From Gillisia hiemivivida (GTDB taxonomy: Bacteria; Bacteroidota; Bacteroidia; Flavobacteriales; Flavobacteriaceae), in the NCBI RefSeq assembly GCF_007997295.1, contig NZ_VORY01000015.1:1-64000 (forward strand): a stretch of DNA of 64,000 nt, in the 5' to 3' direction. Under the pieces are notes generated by a model that saw only the letters and a program-made list of their open reading frames with translations, searched no databases and was not told the DNA's origin. Below are positions 37,901-46,288 of the stretch, piece by piece (position 1 is the first letter of the stretch; each line of letters opens with the position of its first letter). Both the position numbers and the translations under genes were made by a program.

Positions 37901-38800
37901 TTAGTGCCTACAAATAGCGGTGCTCAAATTCCACTAGGTGAATTAGCCGAATTAAAATATACCAGAGGTCCACAAATGATAAAAAGTGAGGATACTTTTT
38001 TGGTGGGCTATGTGCTTTTTGACAAAAGAGATGGTTTCGCTGAGGTGAATGTAGTAGATGATGCCCAAAAATTTTTGCAGGACAAAATAGATGCCGGAAC
38101 GCTGAAAGTTCCTGCAGGTGTGAGTTATAAATTTTCAGGGAATTATGAGAATCAGGTAAGAGCGGTAAAACGATTGGCAATTGTGATCCCGATAAGTTTG
38201 ATCTTGATCTTTATGTTACTTTATTTTCAATTTAAAACCATAATCGCGTCTGCAATTCACTTTTCAGGAGTATTTGTGGCTTTTGCGGGAGGATTTATAA
38301 TGATCTGGCTTTACGGTCAAACTTGGTTTATGGACTTTGCCATTTCTGGGATGAATATGCGGGACTTGTTTCAGATGGGAGATATCAATTTAAGCGTTGC
38401 AGTTTGGGTGGGGTTCATTGCCTTATTCGGAATCGCAACCGATGATGGTGTTTTAATGGGAACTTATATTCACCAAGTGTTCGAAAGGAAAAAACCTAAA
38501 ACGGTAGAGGCAGTTCGGGCAGCTGTGATGGAAGCAGGATTAAAAAGAGTGCGTCCTGCTATGATGACCACTGCAGTAACAATTATTGCTCTCTTCCCTG
38601 TTCTAACATCTACCGGAAAAGGATCTGATATTATGGTGCCTATGGCAATTCCAATAGTTGGTGGAATGATCATCCAGATCATGACCATTTTTGTGGTTCC
38701 TGTGCTTCAAGCATATTGGAGAGAAACGGTGGTAAGTTCCCCTTCTAACTCCCCCGAAGGTGGAGAATTAGCTCCTGATAATCTGAAACCTAAACAATAA
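34934..38800 (+). CDS. CusA/CzcA-type heavy-metal efflux RND transporter
   Basis: This is the inner-membrane pump of a tripartite efflux system, probably for Cu(I)/Ag(I). It has 1288 aa against about 1050 for CusA. TM1 begins near residue 10 and the VDAIPDIGENQQIVFTDWPG porter start is typical. Later blocks are GVMVDVGIIFVENI, FGIATDDGVLMGTYI and MRPAMMT-like VRPAMMTTAVTIIALFP. The extra length comes from added hydrophobic segments (about 530-650), an acidic periplasmic insertion (about 775-850), and a C-terminal tail SSPSNSPEGGELAPD that looks repeat-derived. TolC and CusB partners follow directly. Confidence 0.94.
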   Translation: MFNKLIKYFLYNRLVTILLLLSLVGWGLVTAPFDWDTGFLPKDSVPVDAIPDIGENQQIVFTDWPGRSPQDIEDQITYPMTSTLLGISGVKSIRSTSMFGFSTIYIIFEEDVEFYWSRTRVLEKLNSLPTDLLPSGVQPTLGPDATGLGQVYWYTLEGRDPEGNVTGGWDLNELRSIQDYYVKLGLSGTSGVSEVASVGGYVQEYQIDVDPDALKAYNIGIDQVMMAVKNSNRDIGAKTMEINKVEYLVRGLGYIESVEDIENSVVLANDNNTPVLIKDLGVVSLGPAERRGILDKGGAEVVGGVVVARYGSNPLQVIKNTKEKIKEISVGLPQKTLADGTISKLTIVPFYDRTQLIGETIGTLESALSHEILISIIVIIVLVLNLRASILISSLLPIGVLMTFIAMRYFGVDANVVALSGIAISIGVMVDVGIIFVENIIRHLEMKKNAGARDNKLLQVIHKATLEVAPAVTTALATTIVSFLPVFFMEHAEGKLFRPLAFTKTFALGAAFIIGILILPMITFFFFNIKVQKKKVVRIWNIVLIVTGLFLAIYFSFWLPLALVVIGTLRLFEDKNPEFLGKYSNLITVIVILAVTLFFLAEEWVPLGHQTSVISNYFFVIVLLAITLFILMGIVKYYQVILNWCLLNKGKFLILPLMTILFGIMIWLGFPKVFGFAATGFDKVGWNVRSTSVWSGMSHTFPGVGKEFMPSLNEGSFLLMPTAMPHVGIEASKEIMQKLDIAITDIPEVDVAVGKLGRIESALDPAPISMYETIINYKPEFILTEKGKPVAFKVDDDNKFILRSGDSLTNEEALEGRTEREDLIEDEDGDYYRNWRSHIKSPDDIWEEIVKRTNIPGVTSAPKLQPIETRLVMLQTGMRAPMGIKVYGPDLQTIQDFGIELEELLKQVPSVKAEAVFADRTVGKPYLEIDIDRNAIARYGLSIEDVQQSLETSIGGMEITTTVEGRERYPVRVRYPRELRDDPESLKKILVPTNSGAQIPLGELAELKYTRGPQMIKSEDTFLVGYVLFDKRDGFAEVNVVDDAQKFLQDKIDAGTLKVPAGVSYKFSGNYENQVRAVKRLAIVIPISLILIFMLLYFQFKTIIASAIHFSGVFVAFAGGFIMIWLYGQTWFMDFAISGMNMRDLFQMGDINLSVAVWVGFIALFGIATDDGVLMGTYIHQVFERKKPKTVEAVRAAVMEAGLKRVRPAMMTTAVTIIALFPVLTSTGKGSDIMVPMAIPIVGGMIIQIMTIFVVPVLQAYWRETVVSSPSNSPEGGELAPDNLKPKQ
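38736..38780. repeat. Palindromic repeat read as the end of the RND pump
   Basis: The stretch holding CCTTCTAACTCCCCCGAAGG, followed by TGGAG, contains two nested arm pairs, CCTTC/GAAGG and CTCC/GGAG. It encodes SPSNSPEGGEL, a low-complexity tail beyond the last helix of the pump. Comparable 'CTCCCCCGAAGGxGGAG' palindromes are, from memory, common between genes in Flavobacteriaceae. Confidence 0.45.
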
Positions 38801-38808
38801 AGAAACAG

Positions 38809-40110
38809 ATGATGAAAAAATCTATATCAAAATATTTTCAAAAGCGATTTCCAGGGATGAAATTTCTGCTTCTTTTGCTCCCACTTTGGGGCATGGGGGG
38901 ATACTCGCAAACATTGGACACTTACTTAGAAATAGCAGTTAAGAACAATCCTAAGTTGAAATCTTCTTATGCCCAGTTTGAAGCTGCAATGAGAAATTCC
39001 CCACAGGTATCAAGTTTGCCAGATCCAACTCTAACTATGAGCGGTCTGGGAAGAATGATAGAAACCAGAGTAGGAGCTCAGGAGGCAAGATTCAATTTAA
39101 TGCAGATGTTTCCCTGGTTTGGTACTTTGGAAGCAAAAGAAAATGCCGCCAACTTAATGGCCGAAGCGAAATTTCAAAAATTCCTTGACTTAAAAAATCA
39201 GCTGATCTATGATGTAAAATCGGTATATGCTGAATTGTACACAATTTCAGAAACTATACAGATTAAAGAGGAGAATCTTGAAATTCTTGAATCTTACAGG
39301 GAATTATCCTTAAGCCGATTCAAAAGTGGCGATGGTGCTATGGTAAATGTGGTTAAGGTAGATATAGATAAAGATGCTGCTATTACAGAGATTGAGCTTA
39401 TGAATGAAATGCTGATTCCTGTAAGCACTAAATTCAATTTACTTTTAAATAGAGATCTTCAAGAAACCATATTTGTTCAGGATACTTTAAAACTTTCAGG
39501 ACTTCCTATGGAGATAAATTCAGAAGATAATCTGGAATCGCATCCTTTATTGAAGGCAATAGAAAAGGAAAAGGCATCTTATATAGCAGAACAAACCGTA
39601 GCAGAGAAGCAAGGAATGCCAAATATTGGTATTGGGGTAGATTATTCAATCATTTCTAAAAGAACAGATGCTAGTCCTGAAGGGAATGGTCAAGATGCTA
39701 TCATGCCTATGGTCTCTATAAGTCTGCCTATTTTCAGAAAAAAATATAAAGCTTCAAGAGAGCAAGCAGAATTCTTAGTATCAAGTAGTATAAGTGAGCG
39801 AGAAGCTATGAGAAATGAGCTGCAAAGTATGCTGGCAATGACTATTTATGAATATCATAAATCTGAAAAACTGATTGAGCTATACAATAGGCAACTGCTT
39901 AGTTCCGGCCAAGCCAATAAATTATATATCTCTGCTTTTAGCAACGCCACAGGAGATTTCGAAGAAGTTTTAAGAATGAATCAAGATATATTGTTGCTTA
40001 AAACTCAAAAAATAGAAGCTATTAAAAACGGATTTATCGCTGGTGCAAAGTTAGATTACTTGTTTTCTGGCGATGTAAATTCAAATTCAGAAATTAATAA
40101 AACTCCATAA
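38809..40110 (+). CDS. TolC-family outer-membrane efflux protein
   Basis: This is the outer-membrane channel of the RND system (CusC role). The 433-aa protein has a signal peptide (residues about 12-34, GYSQ), two outer-membrane-efflux repeats of long helices with beta strands, and the typical LPDPTLTMSGLG and FPWFGTLEAKENAA segments. The latter is common in copper-type members of Bacteroidota. It begins 8 nt after the pump gene, so the two are coupled. Confidence 0.92.
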   Translation: MMKKSISKYFQKRFPGMKFLLLLLPLWGMGGYSQTLDTYLEIAVKNNPKLKSSYAQFEAAMRNSPQVSSLPDPTLTMSGLGRMIETRVGAQEARFNLMQMFPWFGTLEAKENAANLMAEAKFQKFLDLKNQLIYDVKSVYAELYTISETIQIKEENLEILESYRELSLSRFKSGDGAMVNVVKVDIDKDAAITEIELMNEMLIPVSTKFNLLLNRDLQETIFVQDTLKLSGLPMEINSEDNLESHPLLKAIEKEKASYIAEQTVAEKQGMPNIGIGVDYSIISKRTDASPEGNGQDAIMPMVSISLPIFRKKYKASREQAEFLVSSSISEREAMRNELQSMLAMTIYEYHKSEKLIELYNRQLLSSGQANKLYISAFSNATGDFEEVLRMNQDILLLKTQKIEAIKNGFIAGAKLDYLFSGDVNSNSEINKTP

Positions 40111-40120
40111 TCTTATTAAG

Positions 40121-41842
40121 ATGGAAAACAAAAAAATAATACTTATCGTAATTGCAACTCTAATTATTGGAGCTGGTATTGGTTGGATCTTAAAACCTTC
40201 AAACTCTAATTCTGAGGACAAGGAAATCCATGATCACCTTGGGGAAACCGCAGACCAGATTTGGACCTGCTCTATGCATCCGCAAATCAGACAATCTGAG
40301 CCAGGAAATTGCCCTATTTGTGGGATGGAACTTATTCCTTTAAAAAGCGATAATCTAGAATCTGAAAACTATACAATGAGTGAAGACGCCATGAAATTGG
40401 CAAACATCACTACAATGACGGTAGGAAAGGGAAGTGCTAACAAGGAATTGAGACTGAACGGGAAAGTACAAGTAGATGAGCGAAATGCGTATTCTCAATC
40501 TACCCACATCCCGGGGAGAATAGAACAACTTTCAATAAATTTTACCGGAGAGAAAGTTAGCAGAGGTCAAACCCTGGCTACTGTATACTCACCACAATTG
40601 GTAACTGCGCAAGAGGAATTGCTGCAAGCTGAAAGTATTAAAGAGAGTCAGCCGGAGTTGTTCGCAGCAGCAAAGGAAAAGCTGAGAAACTGGAAGATCG
40701 GCGATTCACAGATCAACAGGATCTTATCTACCGGAAAAGCAATTCAGCGATTTCCAATTAGCGCAGATGTAAATGGAATTGTTACAGAAAAAATGGTAGA
40801 TCTTGGGGATTATGTAGAACGTGGAATGCCAATTTATGAGATCTCCGACCTTTCCAAGGTTTGGGTGCTTTTCGATCTTTATGAAAGCGACCTGAACTGG
40901 GTAAAAGAAGGAAGTAAGATCACTTACACCATAAATTCATTACCGGGGGAAACTTTTGAAGGAAAAATAAGTTTTATAGATCCTTTGATAAATAGCCAAA
41001 CCAGAGTAGCTTCTGCTCGAGTTGAGGTTAATAATAAAGAAGGGAAGTTAAAACCTGAAATGTTTGCTTCTGGAGTAGTGGTAAATGACATCTCTGGAAA
41101 AGAAACCCAAGAAATAGTCATCCCAAAGTCTGCAGTATTGTGGACAGGAAAGCGATCTGTGGTTTATATAAAAGAAACTCTAGGAGATAGAGCTGAATTT
41201 ATTTTAAGAGAAGTTGTTTTGGGCCCTGCTTTAGGGGATTCTTATATAGTGACTGAAGGTTTGCTAGCAGGTGACGAAATAGTTAGCAACGGTACTTTTA
41301 CGGTAGATGCTTCGGTACAGTTGTCTGGAAGGCCTAGCATGATGAACCCAAAAATAGATACAGATAAAGAGGATGCCTTTATTAAAGTTGCTATTTCAGA
41401 AAAAGAAAAACAGGAATTTGAAGCTGTTTTGTCTAATTATTTAAAGTTTAAAGACGCACTTGTAGAAGACGATTTTTCTTCAGCAAAAAAGTTAAATACA
41501 AAAATGGGTGATCAAATAAAGAGCATCAATAAATCACAATTTAACAGCCAAGTTGGAAAGATCTGGGAAAGTTTTCAGAAGGAATTGCTAGCCTCTACAA
41601 ATACAATGGCTTCTGCCAAAGAGATTAAGGAGATGAGGAACAGTTTTGATGAGTTTTCAGAAACAATGATTGGAATGGTTAAAACCTTTCAGTTAAACAA
41701 TAAAGAACTTTATGTGTTGCATTGTCCTATGGCAGATAATAATAAGGGAGCCGATTGGTTGAGTGCTTCTTCAGAAGTTAAAAATCCTTTTTACGGTAGC
41801 GCTATGATAACCTGCGGGGAATTAAAAACTACAATAAAATGA
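40121..41842 (+). CDS. CusB-like RND periplasmic adaptor with metal-binding and DUF3347 domains
   Basis: The 573-aa protein links pump and channel. After a membrane anchor (residues 5-24) comes a heavy-metal-binding module (about 48-73, WTCSMHPQIRQ to CPICGMELIP), then the HlyD/CusB adaptor (about 95-400: barrel-sandwich, hairpin and beta barrel). A C-terminal DUF3347 domain (about 420-573) carries CPM at 535-537 and the late NPFYGSAMITCG. Both ends thus carry Cys/Met ligand sets. The same DUF3347 motif recurs in two separate lipoproteins of this island. The last codons overlap a 43-residue gene by 4 nt. Confidence 0.93.
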   Translation: MENKKIILIVIATLIIGAGIGWILKPSNSNSEDKEIHDHLGETADQIWTCSMHPQIRQSEPGNCPICGMELIPLKSDNLESENYTMSEDAMKLANITTMTVGKGSANKELRLNGKVQVDERNAYSQSTHIPGRIEQLSINFTGEKVSRGQTLATVYSPQLVTAQEELLQAESIKESQPELFAAAKEKLRNWKIGDSQINRILSTGKAIQRFPISADVNGIVTEKMVDLGDYVERGMPIYEISDLSKVWVLFDLYESDLNWVKEGSKITYTINSLPGETFEGKISFIDPLINSQTRVASARVEVNNKEGKLKPEMFASGVVVNDISGKETQEIVIPKSAVLWTGKRSVVYIKETLGDRAEFILREVVLGPALGDSYIVTEGLLAGDEIVSNGTFTVDASVQLSGRPSMMNPKIDTDKEDAFIKVAISEKEKQEFEAVLSNYLKFKDALVEDDFSSAKKLNTKMGDQIKSINKSQFNSQVGKIWESFQKELLASTNTMASAKEIKEMRNSFDEFSETMIGMVKTFQLNNKELYVLHCPMADNNKGADWLSASSEVKNPFYGSAMITCGELKTTIK

Positions 41843-41970
41843 AAAAGTGTTGTCAAGTAGGGAATGTGAAACCAGAATCGGTATATAAAAAATGGAGTGT
41901 CAGATTGGTCTATGGAATAGTTTCATTCATCTTAATATTCTTAGCAATAAATCAAGTACTAAACTTTTAA
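41839..41970 (+). CDS. Small one-helix protein with Cys-Cys start, 43 aa
   Basis: The ATG overlaps the adaptor stop (ATGA). The product starts MKKCCQVGNVKPESVYKKW, followed by a hydrophobic helix of about 20 residues (LVYGIVSFILIFLAI) and a short end NQVLNF. The adjacent Cys pair on the basic, probably cytoplasmic, side could bind a soft metal. The gene is 10 nt before the DUF2911 gene. It is not a family I can name. The overlap and the operon position make it likely to be translated. Confidence 0.6.
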   Translation: MKKCCQVGNVKPESVYKKWSVRLVYGIVSFILIFLAINQVLNF

Positions 41971-41980
41971 AGATAAAATC

Positions 41981-42562
41981 ATGAAAAAAACAATTATAAC
42001 AAGCTGTATTGCCCTAATTAGTTTAGGTGCTTTTTCACAAAATGAGCATTCAAATCATAATATGAATTCTGAAACTAAACAGGAATCGACAACTCCTAAA
42101 AAAGTATTGAGTCCCCACACAAGTGCGATGGCGATGGTTGGAGATGCGCATGTGCATATAGATTATTCTTCTCCAAGTGTTAGAAACAGAATGGTTTTTG
42201 GAGGTTTGGTTGGCTTTAACACCGTATGGCAAGCAGGGGCTCATAAAGCAACTTGGATAGAAACGAACAAAGCATTGAAGATAGGTGGTAAAGTTTTGCC
42301 CGCCGGGAAATATGGATTTTTCGTAGTTCCGGGAAAAGAGTCTTGGAAAGTGATGTTCAATTCTAACTGGGATCAGCATGGTAAGGATGAGTATAGTGAA
42401 GCAGAAGACATACTAGTCACAAATGTTAAGCTTAATAAATTAGAGAAAATCCAAGAATCGCTTGTTTATCATGTAAAGAAAAAGAAAGAGAATATGGGTG
42501 TGATTTCTTTGGCTTGGGAGACTTCTCAGATTGAGATCCCATTCGAAGTTCTTCAAAAGTAA
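41981..42562 (+). CDS. DUF2911 secreted protein
   Basis: The 193-aa protein has a signal peptide (cut near residue 19, GAFSQ), a short His/Asn/Met-rich linker (NEHSNHNMNSE) and a DUF2911 domain recognisable by HVHIDYSSPSVRNRMVFGGLV, WQAGAHKATWIE, LPAGKYGFFVVPG and WKVMFNSNWDQHG. The function of the family is not known. The His-rich linker and the position behind the metal pump suggest a periplasmic role in metal stress. It is likely in the RND operon. Confidence 0.88.
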   Translation: MKKTIITSCIALISLGAFSQNEHSNHNMNSETKQESTTPKKVLSPHTSAMAMVGDAHVHIDYSSPSVRNRMVFGGLVGFNTVWQAGAHKATWIETNKALKIGGKVLPAGKYGFFVVPGKESWKVMFNSNWDQHGKDEYSEAEDILVTNVKLNKLEKIQESLVYHVKKKKENMGVISLAWETSQIEIPFEVLQK

Positions 42563-42600
42563 AATTTTTAAAAGAGAGATTTTAATAAATACTAGCACTC

Positions 42601-43170
42601 ATGACCAAAGAATACTACATAAAAAATATGGTTTGCGACCGCTGTATAAAAGTGGTGAGAAATGAATTAAATGCTAGTGGAGTAAATACTTTGGAAGTTG
42701 TTTTAGGAAGAGTGATAATAGATACCGAGGACGAAATTTCTGATGAGCAGAAATTGAATCAGGTTCTAGTCGAGAATGGTTTTATACTTATTAGCAGCCC
42801 TGAATCAATACTATCTGAAGCTGTTAAAATCGAATTGATCAACCTATTGGAGAATCTGCCTCTTAAAATTGAAGGGACTCTATCCAACTTACTTTCGGCT
42901 CATCTTAATTCTGATTACTCCAAGATCAGCAAGATATTTTCGATTACTGAAAAGATCACTATTGAGAAGTATTTTATAAAACTGAAGATTGAAAAAGTAA
43001 AGGAATTAGTCCAGTCTCAGGAGTATAATTTCACAGAGATAAGTCAGCTTTTAGATTATAATAATATGAATTATTTATCTCGTCAGTTTAAGAATGAAAC
43101 AGGCATGAGTTTGACAGAATATAAAGGCTTAAATGAGGATTTTAGGAATTCTTTAGACCAAATAATATAG
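42601..43170 (+). CDS. HMA-like/AraC hybrid transcription regulator, first copy
   Basis: The 189-aa protein is built from two halves. Residues about 1-65 resemble an HMA metal-binding domain (IKNMVCDRCIKVVRNEL, with the Cys12-x-x-Cys15 pair in the place of the usual CxxC loop). Residues about 105-185 are an AraC-type helix-turn-helix (FTEISQLLDYNNMNYLSRQFKNETGMSLTEYK). The first DNA-binding helix pair is less canonical (YFIKLKIEKVKELV). I infer that Cu(I) or a similar ion binding to the Cys pair controls DNA binding. A close paralogue lies at 52264-52830. Confidence 0.82.
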   Translation: MTKEYYIKNMVCDRCIKVVRNELNASGVNTLEVVLGRVIIDTEDEISDEQKLNQVLVENGFILISSPESILSEAVKIELINLLENLPLKIEGTLSNLLSAHLNSDYSKISKIFSITEKITIEKYFIKLKIEKVKELVQSQEYNFTEISQLLDYNNMNYLSRQFKNETGMSLTEYKGLNEDFRNSLDQII

Positions 43171-43244
43171 ATAGTACCCAAAATATTAACAACTTAAGAG
43201 GCAGTTTTACAATACTTTAGTGTGATAACCAGAAACTAACCAAT

Positions 43245-43733
43245 ATGAATTCACAAGAAAAAGGTCAACACGAAATGAAAGGAAATAATTACGCTAAGTT
43301 TTTCCTGATGCTTGGTTTATCCTTTCTGGCTATGTATATCACAATGTACTTAAACACTTATGCAATTGATCATGTGTATTTCAGTCTCACAAGATTTTAT
43401 ATGAGCTGTTTAGGAATATCTGCAATGGCGGTTATAATGCTATCTCTTATGCTAAACATGTATACAAACAAGAAAAAGAACATTGCGATCTATGTAGGGA
43501 GCTTGGTGCTATTTTTAGGTGCATTAGGATTGGTAAGGGCTCAAAGTCCAATTATTGGGGATGTGCTTTGGATGAAAGCGATGATCCCACACCATTCCAT
43601 TGCAATTTTAACGAGTGAGCGTGCAGCTATATCAGATCCAGAGGTGAAGAAATTGGCAGAAGACATTATAAAAGCCCAAAAAAGGGAAATAACTGAAATG
43701 AAAAGAATGATCGAAAGATTGGAGAATGAATAA
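43245..43733 (+). CDS. DUF305 membrane protein
   Basis: The 162-aa protein has three to four hydrophobic segments (about 19-39, 46-66, 80-98) and a C-terminal DUF305 part with MKAMIPHHSIAILTSERAAISDPEVKKLAEDIIKAQKREI. The conserved MIPHHS and the Met/His residues suggest a metal-binding role. DUF305 proteins are commonly found with copper genes. It has a 74-nt gap behind the regulator and a TACTTTAG box in that gap. Confidence 0.85.
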   Translation: MNSQEKGQHEMKGNNYAKFFLMLGLSFLAMYITMYLNTYAIDHVYFSLTRFYMSCLGISAMAVIMLSLMLNMYTNKKKNIAIYVGSLVLFLGALGLVRAQSPIIGDVLWMKAMIPHHSIAILTSERAAISDPEVKKLAEDIIKAQKREITEMKRMIERLENE

Positions 43734-43882
43734 ATATTAATAGCATCTGTAAAAATTAGATTGGTCACACATGCTATCTCCATCGAAATCTAAATATCGA
43801 TGTTGTTTTTTATACAAAAACCTTGACTTACTTAAGTTAATAATCTGGAACTTTAGAATAGTCATTTTAAGTAAAGAATAAT

Positions 43883-46285
43883 ATGAAATTGAAAATACAC
43901 CTATTTATTCTAGCCCTAATTACAGGAGCTTCAGGATATTGTCAGAATGAACTGGAAGCTTCGGTGGAAGGAAATGTTAATAATCTTCCGGTAAAGGAAT
44001 ATAAAATCACGATAAATCAGGAGTCTGTAAATAAAGCAGGAAAAGAGGTAATGGGAATGACCATAAATGGAAGTATTCCCGGTCCGACCCTCGAATTTAC
44101 CGAAGGGGAATATGCTGTGATCTATGTGGAAAATAAAATGGATGTGGAAACCTCCATTCACTGGCACGGCATGTTACTACCTAATTTTTATGATGGTGTC
44201 CCTTATCTTACCACACCACCCATTATGCCGGGAACAACGTTTAAATATGAATTCGAAATTAAACAGCATGGTACTTATTGGTATCATTCGCATACCATGT
44301 TGCAGGAACAAAGCGGGGTGTATGGTTCTTTATTGATAAATCCAAAAGAAAAGCTACTGGATTATGATAAAGATCTGGTACTGTTGCTCTCAGACTGGAC
44401 TAATGAAAAACCCAAGAATGTCCTTAGATTCCTGAAAAGGGGAACCGAATGGTACAATATCAAAAAAGGAACGGCAACTCCTCTTAACCAGGTAATTGCA
44501 AGAGGTGCTTTGGGCGCACAAGTCGATTTTTGGAGACAGCGAATGGAAGGGGCAGATATTGCTGATATATACTATCCTGCATTTTTAATAAATGGAGAAG
44601 AAAAAATAGAATACCCTGAGTTTAAACCCGGTGAAAAGGTAAGGCTAAGGATAATAGATGGTGCAGCATCAACTTCCTTTTGGATGACTTTTGGAGGTAA
44701 TATGCCTACGTTGGTTTCTGCTGATGGGAAAGATGTGGTACCGGTTCAAAAAAATAAAACTTTTATTGCTGTTGCTGAAACTTATGATTTTATCGTGACC
44801 ATCCCCGATGATGGGAAAATAGAATTCAAAATTATGGCACAGGATGGTTCGGGTACTGCCTCTGCTTTTCTTGGCACCGGGAGAATACTTCCGGCGCCCG
44901 AAGTAGCAAGACCCGACAAGATAGGGATGATGCAGAAAATGGCCAAGATGAAAATGAAAATGGGTGCTCCTGCTTTGCAATTTAATCCTAGTAACCCAGA
45001 TCCTTATAAACTCAAGGAAAAATGGGGAATGAAAATGGATGGGATGGACCATGGTGATATGAAGATGAAGAAAGATTCCTCTAAGACAGGGATGGACCAT
45101 TCCAAAATGGATCGCTCTAAGATGGAAATGAAAAAAGATTCCACGATGTCTGGAATGGATGATTCGAAAATGGAAATGAAGAAGGATACCATGAAAATGG
45201 TTAATTCTCCTACAGAAAATATGTCGATGGATGGGATGAAAGATATGAAAATGGAAGAATCTGATGGCATGAGTATGTTTTCAGAATATAATTATGATTA
45301 TTTGAAATCTCCTGAAAAGACAAGTTATGACGAAGATATTCCTGTCACTGAAATTCTATTGAATTTAACGGGGAATATGGCTCGCTACATCTGGAGTTTC
45401 AATGGGGTGCCTTTAGCTGAATCAGATAAGATAAAAATTAAAGGCGATGAGGTTACCCGCATCACTTTTAATAATCTTACGATGATGCACCACCCTTTGC
45501 ACCTTCATGGACATTTTTTCAGGGTAATAAATGAGAACGGGGAATATTCACCCTTAAAACACACGGTTAATGTGCCGCCCATGAAGGAGGTAACTATTGA
45601 ATTTTATGGAAATGAGTATGGAGACTGGTTTTTCCATTGCCACATTTTGTATCACTTGGATTCAGGTATGGCAAGAGTTATAAGTTATGATACTAAAAGG
45701 GATGAACGAATGAAACGTTATCCAGTAAGCAATCTTATAAGAGAAACCAATAAATTTTATACCTGGGGGATGGTAGATGCTGCATCCCACATGACAGAAT
45801 TAAATGTGGTGAGTTCCAATATCAGGAATCAATTTACTGCCCTGGCTGAATACGGATGGAATGAAAATATTGAAGCAGAATTCACCTATGAATATTATTT
45901 AAATGACTGGGTGCGACTGTTTGGTGGTGTGAATGTAGAGAATGAAATGGAAAACAGTATAGAAGAACTCAGTACCACGGCTATTGGGGGTATTCGGTAT
46001 TTTACTCCTTATATGTTTGCCCTCGACCTTCGTGTAGATAATAAGTTGAGGCCTCAAATAAGCCTGGCTCGGGAAATCATGATCTTTCCACGATTGGTAT
46101 TATTTGGGGAATATGAATTTCAGGCAGATTTTGGATGGGTAGATGAGCTTCCTGAAGGTGATAATTTTGAAAAAGAAGAGACCTGGAGCACAGGGCTCGA
46201 ATATTTTATATCTAAAAATTTCTCTTTAATGGGGAGCTATGATAACAGATTTGGTGCCGGTGGTGGATTATCTATAAGGTTTTAA
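43883..46285 (+). CDS. Multicopper oxidase fused to a CopB-like outer-membrane barrel
   Basis: The 800-aa protein has a signal peptide and CopA-type cupredoxin domains. Copper ligands are visible in all four blocks: HWHG (His93, His95), HSH (135, 137), HPLHLHGH (537-544) and HCHILYHLDSGM (585-596, with axial Met596). A Met/Lys/Asp-rich insertion lies at about 350-466. From about residue 620 a stretch of about 180 residues looks like a CopB (PF05275-type) barrel ending in F. The joined CopA-CopB arrangement suggests periplasmic Cu(I) oxidation at the outer membrane. The downstream APC gene starts 3 nt after the stop. Confidence 0.88.
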   Translation: MKLKIHLFILALITGASGYCQNELEASVEGNVNNLPVKEYKITINQESVNKAGKEVMGMTINGSIPGPTLEFTEGEYAVIYVENKMDVETSIHWHGMLLPNFYDGVPYLTTPPIMPGTTFKYEFEIKQHGTYWYHSHTMLQEQSGVYGSLLINPKEKLLDYDKDLVLLLSDWTNEKPKNVLRFLKRGTEWYNIKKGTATPLNQVIARGALGAQVDFWRQRMEGADIADIYYPAFLINGEEKIEYPEFKPGEKVRLRIIDGAASTSFWMTFGGNMPTLVSADGKDVVPVQKNKTFIAVAETYDFIVTIPDDGKIEFKIMAQDGSGTASAFLGTGRILPAPEVARPDKIGMMQKMAKMKMKMGAPALQFNPSNPDPYKLKEKWGMKMDGMDHGDMKMKKDSSKTGMDHSKMDRSKMEMKKDSTMSGMDDSKMEMKKDTMKMVNSPTENMSMDGMKDMKMEESDGMSMFSEYNYDYLKSPEKTSYDEDIPVTEILLNLTGNMARYIWSFNGVPLAESDKIKIKGDEVTRITFNNLTMMHHPLHLHGHFFRVINENGEYSPLKHTVNVPPMKEVTIEFYGNEYGDWFFHCHILYHLDSGMARVISYDTKRDERMKRYPVSNLIRETNKFYTWGMVDAASHMTELNVVSSNIRNQFTALAEYGWNENIEAEFTYEYYLNDWVRLFGGVNVENEMENSIEELSTTAIGGIRYFTPYMFALDLRVDNKLRPQISLAREIMIFPRLVLFGEYEFQADFGWVDELPEGDNFEKEETWSTGLEYFISKNFSLMGSYDNRFGAGGGLSIRF

Positions 46286-46288
46286 TAA

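Noticed and set aside
43741-43806. Short inverted pairs TAGCAT/ATGCTA and CATCGA/TCGATG before the oxidase gene
   Set aside because: Six-base arms are expected by chance in AT-rich sequence, and there is no T-tract or promoter match.
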